Part shown: positions 8,646-16,165 of the stretch, in pieces
Position numbering within the stretch: the first letter of the stretch is position 1
Layout of the letters: each line of letters begins with the position of its first letter
Origin: Jatrophihabitans sp.
Lineage (GTDB): Bacteria > Actinomycetota > Actinomycetes > Mycobacteriales > Jatrophihabitantaceae
Direction of reading: 5' to 3'
NCBI GenBank assembly: GCA_025927835.1
Contig: JAICKR010000004.1
Span: 1-51,721, forward strand
Length of the DNA: 51,721 bases
The notes under the pieces: generated by a model
The model's database searches: none
The model's input: the letters and a program-made list of their open reading frames with translations, nothing else
Told to the model about the DNA's origin: nothing
Translations under genes and position numbers: made by a program

Positions 8646-8694
8646 GGAATCCTCCTCGTCGGCCCCCCAACGCGGCGAGCAAACGATCTCATCC

Positions 8695-8725
8695 GATTGC
8701 GGAAAGCGCTAGGAGGAGCGCAATC
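8695..8725. promoter_or_regulatory. Inverted repeat upstream of the secreted-protein gene, candidate operator
   Basis: GATTGCG (8695-8701) and CGCAATC (8719-8725) form a perfect 7-bp inverted repeat with a 17-base spacer that itself contains the palindrome AGCGCT. It lies about 50 bases upstream of the minus-strand start at 8645, where a promoter is expected. A smaller repeat, TCTCAG-AG-CTGAGA (8816-8829), lies nearer the divergent Rieske gene. No regulator is assigned. Confidence 0.4.
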
Positions 8726-8884
8726 ACCGGTCGGCGAGGACGGCCGTCGCCGCGTTGCTACTACTGCAGCCATTTCCAGGCGGTGTCCATCGAACCGGGC
8801 ACCGCGCTGGGCCGTTCTCAGAGCTGAGAGGCGATCACCGACACTCGTCCGAGCACAGCCGGCCAGCGAGAGAAGGAAGCTGCC

Positions 8885-9229
8885 ATGAAGGAGATCGGTC
8901 CCGCCGTCGAGTTCCCGCCCGGCACGATCCGCGGAGTGGATCGCTACGCGGTCGGCAACAACGGCGCCTACTTCGCGGTCAGCCGGCGGTGCCGCCACCT
9001 GAGCGCCGACCTGGCCGGCGGCAGCATCGACGCCGACGGCTGCCTCGTCTGCCCGTGGCACCGGTCCGCGTACGACGTCCGCACCGGCCGGATGGTCCGC
9101 GGCCCGCAAGGCGTCTTTGCGAAGATCCCCGGGCTCGGCCCGCTGTTCAAGGGGCTGACCAAGGTCGTGCCGCTGCGTCGTCGACAGGTGTCGCTCCAGG
9201 ACGGCGACCTCTACCTCGCCGACTCCTGA
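8885..9229 (+). CDS. Rieske [2Fe-2S] domain protein
   Basis: 114 residues from an ATG with GGAAG 6 bases upstream. Both iron-sulfur cluster motifs are intact: Cys-x-His in SRRCRHLSADLAGG (about residues 35-48) and Cys-x-x-His in GCLVCPWHRSAYDVRTG (about residues 55-71). As a single-domain Rieske protein it probably acts as a ferredoxin-type electron carrier or assists an oxygenase. A basic tail (VVPLRRRQV) could mediate partner contact. The flavo-oxidases and exporter downstream are on the same strand, but the 239-base gap contains a separate promoter, so co-function is only a possibility. Confidence 0.92.
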   Translation: MKEIGPAVEFPPGTIRGVDRYAVGNNGAYFAVSRRCRHLSADLAGGSIDADGCLVCPWHRSAYDVRTGRMVRGPQGVFAKIPGLGPLFKGLTKVVPLRRRQVSLQDGDLYLADS

Positions 9230-9380
9230 CCGGAACTCCGCGGACTCAGGCAGAGCTGCCTCGACGGCGACGACGCGACGTTCCCACCGGCGCAGCCACT
9301 CGGCACGGGCTGCGCGTCGTGGGCGGTCGGCGCCCTGGCGAGCGATCCGGATGCCGCCGTGTTCGAACGCCCGTAACGCC

Positions 9381-9435
9381 TCAAGAACGTCCGCAAGGCC
9401 GCCGCAAGTACGCCGCAACCATCCGCTCCCAGGCT
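9381..9435 (+). promoter_or_regulatory. SARP-type promoter of the MFS exporter: four nCAA repeats plus -10
   Basis: TCAAG 9381, GCAAG 9393, GCAAG 9404 and GCAAC 9415 are direct repeats at steps of 12, 11 and 11 bp. The last 7-bp unit ends at 9421, and exactly 8 bp later comes CAGGCT (9430-9435), which fits a nAnnnT -10. There is no -35 hexamer; the repeats occupy its place. This is the known layout of SARP-activated promoters. Two other promoters in the window share it. Confidence 0.75.
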
Positions 9436-9468
9436 GTCGAGCAGCAACCCGACGTCCTAGGAGCCATC

Positions 9469-10908
9469 ATGTTTCGCCGTTCACCTGCCCGCCCGGGCAC
9501 GACGCTCGCCGTCGTCTGCATCGCGACCGCGATGCTCATGCTCGACATCGCCGTGATCAACAGCGCGCTGCCCCGCGTCGCGCTCGATCTGCACGCCAGC
9601 CTGTCCGGCGTCACCTGGATCATCGACGCTTACACCCTCGCGCTGGCCGCCACCGTGCTCACCACCGGCTCGCTGGCCGACCGGTTCGGCCGGCGGCGCA
9701 CCTTCCTGGTCGGTCTCGGCATCTTCACCGTCAGCTCGATCGTCTGCGCGCTGTCGGCCAACATCGCGACCCTGGACGCGTCCCGCGCGATTCAGGGCAT
9801 CGGCGGCGCGGCCATGTTCAGCACCTCGCTGGCGCTGCTGGCTACCGCCTACCCCGACTGGACGCAACGCGCCAAGGCGCTCGCGATCTACGGGGCGACC
9901 ATCGGCGCGTCGTTCGCCGTGGGTCCGCTGGTCGGCGGCGCGATGACGAGCTGGTTCGGCTGGCGCTCGGTGTTCTGGCTCAACGTGCCCATCGGCATCG
10001 TCTGCATCCTCGGCGCGCTGCGCGTGACCGAGTCGCGGGACCCGCACCCGCGCCGTCCCGACTGGATCGGCCAGGCGCTGTCGGCCGGCAGCCTGTTCCT
10101 GGTGATCCTCGCGCTGCTGCGCGGCAACGAGGTCGGCTGGGGCGCGACGTCCACCGTCGTCGAGTTCATCGGTGCCGGTGTGCTCGGTCTTGCGTTCCTT
10201 GCGGTCGAGTCGCGCATCGCCGAGCCGATGCTTCCGCTCACCCTGTTCCGCGACCGCACCTTCACCGGTATCCAGCTCACCGCGATGGGCATCTCCGCGT
10301 CGCTGTTCGCGATCTTCGTGTACATGACGTTCTACTTCCAGGGCGTCACGCACCTCTCGCCGATCGAGGCAGGCGCGGCCTACATCCCGGGCACGATGCT
10401 CAGCTTCGTGGTCGCCGGCGCCAGCGCGTCGCTGGTGACCCGCATCGACAGCCGCATCCTGCTCACCGTCGGCCTGGTATTCGTCGCGGCCGGTATGGGC
10501 CTCGGCCTGCTCGTCACCGCCGACTCGTCGTGGACCGCGCTGTTGCCCTCCGAACTGGTCGCGATGTTCGGCTGCGGCATCGTGAATCCGGTACTCAGCG
10601 GAATGGTGCTCAGCACCGCGCCGAAGGGCCAGGAAGGTCTCGCGGTCGGCGTGCACGACACCGCCCGGCACACGGGCATCGCGCTCGGCGTCGCCGTCCT
10701 CGGCGCGCTCATCCCGAGCCAGGCGCTGGCCACCAGCCACAGCGAGGCTGCCTTCGTCCACGGCTTCCACAACGCCGTGTGGGTGGCGACCGCCATCGCC
10801 GCACTCGGCGCGCTGGCGACTTGGCTGCTCGTCCGCCCGACGCGACAGAGCGACCCGGACGCCGAGCTGGCCCAGCTGGTGACCGAGGCCGAACTCGCCA
10901 CCGTCTGA
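9469..10908 (+). CDS. MFS transporter, DHA2 (EmrB/QacA) drug:H+ antiporter type
   Basis: 479 residues. ATG 9469 has AGGAG 5 bases upstream. About fourteen hydrophobic spans are visible. The motif-C-like stretch and the loop 2-3 signature (GSLADRFGRRRTFLVG, near residue 75) fit the DHA2 branch, as do MLDIAVINSALPRVALDL in span 1 and the antiporter-type VGPLVGGAMTSWFGWRSVFWLNVPIG. These proteins sit in the cytoplasmic membrane and export hydrophobic or cationic compounds using the proton gradient. The gene has SARP-type activator repeats in its promoter and lies just upstream of a SARP-LAL regulator, with a hairpin terminator between them. It probably exports the product or substrate of the two flavo-oxidases in the same regulon. 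Confidence 0.93.
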   Translation: MFRRSPARPGTTLAVVCIATAMLMLDIAVINSALPRVALDLHASLSGVTWIIDAYTLALAATVLTTGSLADRFGRRRTFLVGLGIFTVSSIVCALSANIATLDASRAIQGIGGAAMFSTSLALLATAYPDWTQRAKALAIYGATIGASFAVGPLVGGAMTSWFGWRSVFWLNVPIGIVCILGALRVTESRDPHPRRPDWIGQALSAGSLFLVILALLRGNEVGWGATSTVVEFIGAGVLGLAFLAVESRIAEPMLPLTLFRDRTFTGIQLTAMGISASLFAIFVYMTFYFQGVTHLSPIEAGAAYIPGTMLSFVVAGASASLVTRIDSRILLTVGLVFVAAGMGLGLLVTADSSWTALLPSELVAMFGCGIVNPVLSGMVLSTAPKGQEGLAVGVHDTARHTGIALGVAVLGALIPSQALATSHSEAAFVHGFHNAVWVATAIAALGALATWLLVRPTRQSDPDAELAQLVTEAELATV

Positions 10909-10922
10909 TGCACTCCCGTCCT

Positions 10923-10958
10923 CGCCCTGCGCCGCATGATCGACCGCGGCGCAGGGCG
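10923..10958 (+). terminator. Hairpin terminator after the MFS gene
   Basis: CGCCCTGCGCCGC (10923-10935) pairs perfectly with GCGGCGCAGGGCG (10946-10958) around a 10-base loop, 15 bases after the stop codon. It separates the exporter from the regulator gene, which has its own -10 at 11062-11067 (TAGGCT). Confidence 0.75.
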
Positions 10959-11088
10959 AAGCCGTTCCCGCGCACGGGACATCGCCGACAAGCCGGTACG
11001 AACTCACCGTCCGAGCCGGAAAATCGATCTTCGGGGACGTGTGCGCGGCGCGTCGATTACCTAGGCTTGCCACCCGGGAGGGAGTGCG

Positions 11089-14000
11089 GTGTCGGACGGT
11101 CGCGGGCTCGAGATCGGGGTGCTCGGCGAGTTCACCGCGTCGCACGACGGCACCCTGCTCGACCTCGGCGGACCCCGGCAGCGCGCCGTGCTCGCGATGC
11201 TCGTCATCGGCCGCGGACGGCTCGTCAGCGCCGAACAGCTGATCGACAACCTGTGGGCGGACGACCGGCCGGCCAACGAGTTCGCCAGCCTGCAGTCCTA
11301 CGTTTCGCACCTGCGCAAGCGGCTCGAGCCCGAGGCGGCCGCGCGCACCCGCTCCGGTGTCATCGCCCGGCAAGCGCACGGCTACGCGGTGCGGCTCGCG
11401 CCGGATGCCGTGGACGCGTGGCGCTTCGAGCAGTTGCTGACCGCTGACGGCGGCGACGTCGTCCAGCGGCTGACCGAGGCGCTGGCGTTGTGGCGGGGTG
11501 CGCCGCTGGCCGACTATGCCGACAGGCCGTGGGCGCAACCGGAGATCGTCCGGCTGGACGAGCTGCGCTCGGTCGCCCGCGAACGACTGGCGCAGGCGCG
11601 CGTCGACCGCGGCGAGGCCGCGGTGCTGGTCGGCGAGCTCGAGACCATGGTCGTCGAGGCGCCGCTGCGCGAGGAGCGCTGGCGACTGCTCGCGCTCGCG
11701 CTCTACCGGGCCAACCGGCAGGCCGATGCGCTCACCGCGCTGCGCCGGGCTCGCACGACCTTCGCCGACGAACTCGGTGTCGACCCCGGGCCCGCGCTGC
11801 GCGCACTGGAAGCCGACATCCTCGCGCAGGCACCGTCGCTCGACGCGCGGGCGCCCGCGCCGAGGGTGTTCGTCCCGACCGCCGCACTCGTGATGGAACG
11901 CACCGTCGACGACCTCGCCGAGCGCGACGCCGAGCTGGCGCAGCTGCAGCAGGCGCTGGCGCGGCTCGCCGGCGGCCAGCCGACCGGCGTGCTGATCGAA
12001 GGACCGGCCGGCATCGGCAAGACCCGGCTGCTCGACGAGCTCGGCGCGCAGGCCCGCGAGCACGGCGTACGCGTCCTGCTCGCCCGGGGCAGCCCGCTGG
12101 AGCGCGCGTTCGGCTACGGCGTCGTGCGCCAGCTGCTCGAACCCGCCATCAATGACGACATGCTCTGTGCCGCAGCCGCGCCGGCGCGGGCGGTGTTCGA
12201 CCTCGCCGCTGAGCACAGCGAGGGCTCGCTCGCCGTGCTGCACGCGCTCTACGCGGTCACCGCGCAGCTCGCCGCCGAGGGCCCGCTGCTGCTCGGCATC
12301 GACAACCTGCAGTGGACCGACGCCCCGTCGCTGCGCTACCTCGCCTACGTCGCACGGCGGATCTCCGGCGTCCCGACGATGATCGCCGCGACGATGCGCA
12401 CCGGTGAGTCACACGAGATCGCCGACCTCGTGGCCGAACTCGCCTGGGACACCGACACGCTGCTGCTGCGCCCGCAACCGCTGACCGAGGACGCGACCAG
12501 CGGGCTCGTCGCGCGTGCGTACGGGCGGCCCGCCGCGCCCCTGTTCGTCGCCGCCTGCCACCGCACCACCTCGGGCAACCCCCTGCTGTTGCGTCAGCTG
12601 CTGCAAGCCCTCGTCACCGCGGACGTGAAGCCGGACGCCTCGCACGCACAGGCGGTGCTGGCCGTCGGCTCGCGTGCGGTGTCGAGCCAGGTGCTGCTGC
12701 GGCTGCGCCGGATGCCCGAGCCGTGCCGGCGCGTCGCGCGCAGCGTCGCGGTGCTGGGCGAAGCCGCACAGCTGCCGCATGTCGCCGCGCTGTCCGCGCT
12801 GCCGGAAGCCGACACGGCGGCGGCCGTCGCCACCCTCACCCGCGCCGAGATCCTGCGCGACGAGCACACGCTCGGTTTCGTCCACCCGATCGTCGCCGAG
12901 GCGATCTATCGCGACGTCCCCTCGGTCGAGCGCGGGCTCGAACACGAGCGTGCGGCCGCACTCCTGCTCGCGCGCGACGCCGGCCCGGAGCAGGTCGGCG
13001 CGCATCTCCTGCTCGCCCCGACCCGCGGCGACGCGACAACCGTCCGGACGTTGCGTGCGGCGGCGGGGCGGGCCGCCGATCGCGGCGCGGTCGACAGCGC
13101 CGTCACCTACCTGCGCCGCGCGCTCGACGAACCACCCGATGCCGCCGCCCGCCCGCACGTACTGCTCGAACTCGGCCTCCAGGAGGCGCTCGTCGACGGA
13201 CGGGCCGGCACCGAGCGGCTGCGCGCCGCCTACGAACGCGCCGACGACCCCGAAACCCAGGTACGCATCGCCACCGCCATCGCGCACACGCAGGTGTTCG
13301 CGAGCGAGCGCGGCGCGGCGGTCACGTTCGCCCGCGACGCCATGCGCCGGGTGCCCGATGGCATGGACGATGCGCGCGACGGCCTCACCGCGCTGCTGCG
13401 CATCGGCGGGCTCATGCAGGCCGTCGACCCGGCGCTGTGGCGCGACGACGACGTGCCGGAACCGACCGGCACCGGCGTCGGCGCGCAGATGTTGCGCGCC
13501 ACGCTCGGGTGGGAGGCGATGCTCGCCGGCACCGACCGCGAGCGTGCCGTGCGCCTCGCCCGACGGGCGACCGCGGACGACCGGCTCTGGCACGGCGACA
13601 CCGGGCTGCTCTGGTGCATCGCCGCTGCCACCCGCATGTACGCCGACGACGACCTCGGCGACTTCTGGCTGCGCACCCGCACCGCCGCGCACGCACGCGG
13701 CTCGCTGTTCGCGGTGCTCGCCGTCAACCAATGGGAAGGCGTGTGGCGCTGGCGGCGCGGCGAACTCGCCGAGGCCAAGGCACTCATCAGCGAGGCGCAC
13801 GAGCAGGACCGGATGTGGGGCGGGTCGGGCGTCGGGCTGTCCTATTCCTACGGCGCGCTCGTCGGCATCGATCTCGACCGCGGCGACCTCGACGGCGCGC
13901 GGGCGCTGCTCGGCGCCGCACCTGACGACGCGCGCCACGGCGACGGCGGCCGGCTGCTGCGGCTCGTCAGCGCCGGCATGCTCGTCGGCGACGGACGCTT

Positions 14001-14604
14001 CGTCGAGGCGCTGGCCGCGCTGGACGACATCCGCGACCCGGTCGGCGTCGTCAACCCTGCCTTCAACCCGTGGCGGCGGGTGCGTGCGGCCGCGCTGGCC
14101 GGGCTCGGTCGCGCCGACGAGGCGCTGCCACTCGTCGAGGAGGAGGTCGCGCTGTTGCGTGCCTGGGGCGCGCCGTCCGCGTTGGGGCTCAGCCTCACCG
14201 ACCTCGGTCGGACGACCGGACGCCGTGAGCATTTCGTCGAATCGGTCGCGCTGCTCGAGAACACCGACGCCGCCTACGTGCTGAGCCGGGCCCGGTTGGC
14301 GCTCGCCGAGCACCCCGACACCCCTGCGCCGGAGGCGATCGCGCTGCTGCGCCAGGCGGTCGACGGCGCCGTCGCGTGCGATGCGCACGGTGTCGCCGAG
14401 CGGGCCTGCGCGGCGCTGCGCCGGCACGGCGTGGACGCCCCGGACCTCCCGGTCCGCACCCCCGGCCCGTCCGCCACCCAGCAGCGGGTCGCCGCGCTCG
14501 CCGCCCGCGGCCTGGACGTCGCGGCCATCGCGCAGGCGCTGTTCCTCACCCCGCAGACCGTCCAGACCGCGCTGGGTGAGCTCGCCGTCGGGGGCGTCCG
14601 GTGA
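11089..14604 (+). CDS. SARP-LAL hybrid transcriptional activator (BTAD + AAA ATPase + C-terminal HTH)
   Basis: 1171 residues from GTG 11089, preceded by GGGAGGGAG. Residues about 5-95 form an OmpR-type winged helix (LEIGVLGEFTA, GGPRQRAVLAMLVI, SLQSYVSHLRKRLEP). Residues 98-240 are the helical BTAD domain of SARPs (FADELGVDPGPALRALEADIL). A STAND-type ATPase follows, with Walker A GPAGIGKT at 305-312 and Walker B LLLGIDNLQW near 400-408. A long helical sensor region fills most of the rest. The last 45 residues (SATQQRVAALAARGLDVAAIAQ, then LFLTPQTVQTAL) look like a LuxR-type HTH, shortened at the end. Such proteins integrate a signal with ATP binding and activate secondary-metabolism genes. 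The flanking exporter and oxidase genes carry matching repeat promoters, so it is very likely their activator. A TAGGCT -10 at 11062 and a ribosome site drive its own expression. Confidence 0.93.
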   Translation: MSDGRGLEIGVLGEFTASHDGTLLDLGGPRQRAVLAMLVIGRGRLVSAEQLIDNLWADDRPANEFASLQSYVSHLRKRLEPEAAARTRSGVIARQAHGYAVRLAPDAVDAWRFEQLLTADGGDVVQRLTEALALWRGAPLADYADRPWAQPEIVRLDELRSVARERLAQARVDRGEAAVLVGELETMVVEAPLREERWRLLALALYRANRQADALTALRRARTTFADELGVDPGPALRALEADILAQAPSLDARAPAPRVFVPTAALVMERTVDDLAERDAELAQLQQALARLAGGQPTGVLIEGPAGIGKTRLLDELGAQAREHGVRVLLARGSPLERAFGYGVVRQLLEPAINDDMLCAAAAPARAVFDLAAEHSEGSLAVLHALYAVTAQLAAEGPLLLGIDNLQWTDAPSLRYLAYVARRISGVPTMIAATMRTGESHEIADLVAELAWDTDTLLLRPQPLTEDATSGLVARAYGRPAAPLFVAACHRTTSGNPLLLRQLLQALVTADVKPDASHAQAVLAVGSRAVSSQVLLRLRRMPEPCRRVARSVAVLGEAAQLPHVAALSALPEADTAAAVATLTRAEILRDEHTLGFVHPIVAEAIYRDVPSVERGLEHERAAALLLARDAGPEQVGAHLLLAPTRGDATTVRTLRAAAGRAADRGAVDSAVTYLRRALDEPPDAAARPHVLLELGLQEALVDGRAGTERLRAAYERADDPETQVRIATAIAHTQVFASERGAAVTFARDAMRRVPDGMDDARDGLTALLRIGGLMQAVDPALWRDDDVPEPTGTGVGAQMLRATLGWEAMLAGTDRERAVRLARRATADDRLWHGDTGLLWCIAAATRMYADDDLGDFWLRTRTAAHARGSLFAVLAVNQWEGVWRWRRGELAEAKALISEAHEQDRMWGGSGVGLSYSYGALVGIDLDRGDLDGARALLGAAPDDARHGDGGRLLRLVSAGMLVGDGRFVEALAALDDIRDPVGVVNPAFNPWRRVRAAALAGLGRADEALPLVEEEVALLRAWGAPSALGLSLTDLGRTTGRREHFVESVALLENTDAAYVLSRARLALAEHPDTPAPEAIALLRQAVDGAVACDAHGVAERACAALRRHGVDAPDLPVRTPGPSATQQRVAALAARGLDVAAIAQALFLTPQTVQTALGELAVGGVR

Positions 14605-14610
14605 GCCGTC

Positions 14611-14642
14611 TCAAGCCGACCGCAAGTCCGCGGGGCGACGAT
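14611..14642 (+). promoter_or_regulatory. SARP-type promoter of the first flavo-oxidase: two nCAA repeats plus -10
   Basis: TCAAG 14611 and GCAAG 14622 lie 11 bp apart, starting 7 bases after the regulator's stop codon. The second 7-bp unit ends at 14628, and GACGAT (nAnnnT) begins 8 bp later at 14637. The register is the same as in the promoters at 9381 and 16063. Confidence 0.68.
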
Positions 14643-14677
14643 GGTGTCACCTTGCCGACAGTGAGGAGCACCGTCCG

Positions 14678-16057
14678 TTGAGCAGATCCACGACCGCATC
14701 ACCGCCGCCTGCGGCAGCCGAGTCGCTGCGCGGGCTCTGCGGCGGTGCGGTGCACCTGCCCGGCGACCCGGGCTTCGACATGGCGAGCTCGCCGTGGAAC
14801 CTGCAGGTGCAGCATCACCCCGCGGCGGTCGCGTACCCCGCCTCGCCGCGCGAGGTTGCCGACGTGCTGCGCGCGGCCCGGGGCGCCGGCCTGCAGGTCG
14901 CGCCGCAGGGCACCGGGCATGGCGCGGCTCCCCTCGACGGTCACCTCGGCGCGTCGGTGCTGCTGCACACCGCCGGGTTGAACGAGCTGTCGATCGACGT
15001 CGACACGCGCCGGGCGCGGGCCGGCGCCGGCGTGCTGTGGGGCGACCTGGCCGAGGCCGCCGGGCGCGACGGGCTCGTCGGGCTGCACCCGTCCGCCCCG
15101 GACGTGGGTGTCGTCGGCTACTCGATCGGCGGCGGCATCGGCTGGTACGCGCGCCGCCTGGGCCTGCAATGTCACTCCATCACCGCCGCCGAGGTCGTCC
15201 TCGCCGACGGCAGCGTCGTGCGGGCCAGCGCCGACGAGGAGCCCGAGTTGTTCTGGGGACTGCGCGGCGGCGGCATGCCGCTCGGCGTCGTCACCGCCCT
15301 GGAGTTCCAGCTCTACCCCCTGGACACGGTGGTCGCCGGCTTCCTCGCCTGGGACCGGACACGGATGGAGCAGGTCCTTCCGGCCTGGGCGCAGTGGACG
15401 ACGACGGCGCCCGACGCGGCAACCACGTCGCTGCGGCTCGTGACCGCACCGCCGATGCCGCAGATCCCGGCCGAGCTGCACTTCCGCGAACTGCTCGTCA
15501 TCGACGGCGCGGTGCTGGGCAGCGACGACGAGGCGGCGGCGATCCTCGCGCCGCTGCGTGCGCTGCGTCCCGAGTTCGACACGGTGACCCGGGTACCGGC
15601 GCCGTCGCTCGTCCGGCTGCACCTCGAGCCCGAGGGCCCGACCCCCGGATACGCCAGCAGCCGGCTGATGAGCGGGCTGCCCGACGACGCGATCGCCGCG
15701 GTGCTCGACATCGCCGGCCCGGGCGCCGCGGACGGCCCCGACATCACCGAGTTCCGTCAGCTGGGCGGCGCGCTGCACCGCCCGAACGAGGGCGCCGCGC
15801 TGTCGTCGCTGGACGGCGAGTTCCTCGTCCTCGGTTTCGGGCTGCGTCCGGACCCGGCCGAGTGGGACGAGGCACGCGAGCAGGCGGTGCGGTTGCTGGA
15901 CGCGTTGCAGCCGTGGCAGAACGGCCGCGAGTACCTGCCGATGCTCGACGAGCGCAGTGACACCCGTAAGGCGTTCCCGCCCGGTGTGCACACGCGGCTG
16001 TCCGCGTTGCGCGCCGCCGTCGACCCGGATCGGTTGTTCGTCGGGCCGCACCTGTAG
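14678..16057 (+). CDS. FAD-linked oxidase, berberine-bridge-enzyme / 6-hydroxynicotine-oxidase type (paralog 1)
   Basis: 459 residues from TTG 14678, with GAGGAG 9 bases upstream; no better start agrees with the promoter. The PCMH-type FAD domain is clear: AVAYPASPREVADVLRAARGAG near 45-65, then APQGTGHGAA, whose His is the likely 8-alpha covalent FAD anchor, and VGVVGYSIGGGIGWYARRLG around 150. The Cys that gives a second covalent bond in bicovalent BBE enzymes is absent (SAPDVGVVGY). The substrate half ends with a BBE-like segment (YLPMLDERSDTRKAF). Such enzymes oxidise alcohols, amines or phenolics with O2, releasing H2O2. It has its own SARP-type promoter and a paralog directly downstream. 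Confidence 0.9.
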   Translation: MSRSTTASPPPAAAESLRGLCGGAVHLPGDPGFDMASSPWNLQVQHHPAAVAYPASPREVADVLRAARGAGLQVAPQGTGHGAAPLDGHLGASVLLHTAGLNELSIDVDTRRARAGAGVLWGDLAEAAGRDGLVGLHPSAPDVGVVGYSIGGGIGWYARRLGLQCHSITAAEVVLADGSVVRASADEEPELFWGLRGGGMPLGVVTALEFQLYPLDTVVAGFLAWDRTRMEQVLPAWAQWTTTAPDAATTSLRLVTAPPMPQIPAELHFRELLVIDGAVLGSDDEAAAILAPLRALRPEFDTVTRVPAPSLVRLHLEPEGPTPGYASSRLMSGLPDDAIAAVLDIAGPGAADGPDITEFRQLGGALHRPNEGAALSSLDGEFLVLGFGLRPDPAEWDEAREQAVRLLDALQPWQNGREYLPMLDERSDTRKAFPPGVHTRLSALRAAVDPDRLFVGPHL

Positions 16058-16062
16058 CTGTC

Positions 16063-16128
16063 TCAAGTCCGTCGCAAGTTCTGGCTCAACGCCGGCGCAA
16101 CCGCGTCCCAAGAGGTGCGCCACAGGCT
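16063..16128 (+). promoter_or_regulatory. SARP-type promoter of the second flavo-oxidase: five nCAA repeats plus -10
   Basis: TCAAG 16063, GCAAG 16074, TCAAC 16086, GCAAC 16097 and CCAAG 16108 are spaced 11, 12, 11 and 11 bp. After the last 7-bp unit come 8 bp and then CAGGCT (16123-16128), the same hexamer as in the exporter promoter. CAGGCTGTC is identical in both and sits at the same distance from the final repeat, although this array has one more unit. Confidence 0.75.
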
Positions 16129-16165
16129 GTCTCCACACACAACGACGTGACCTGGAGGCACCGAA

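Noticed and set aside
8672-8690. A CCAAC...GCAAA pair resembling the SARP repeats
   Set aside because: Only two imperfect units and no -10 at the 8-bp position.
8680-8730. Inverted repeat read as a terminator
   Set aside because: It lies upstream of both flanking genes and the loop is 17 bases, so a regulatory site is more likely.
8755-9468. Extension of the exporter frame upstream to 8755
   Set aside because: The upstream part is a shadow of the Rieske gene. The real start has a ribosome site and follows the SARP-type promoter.
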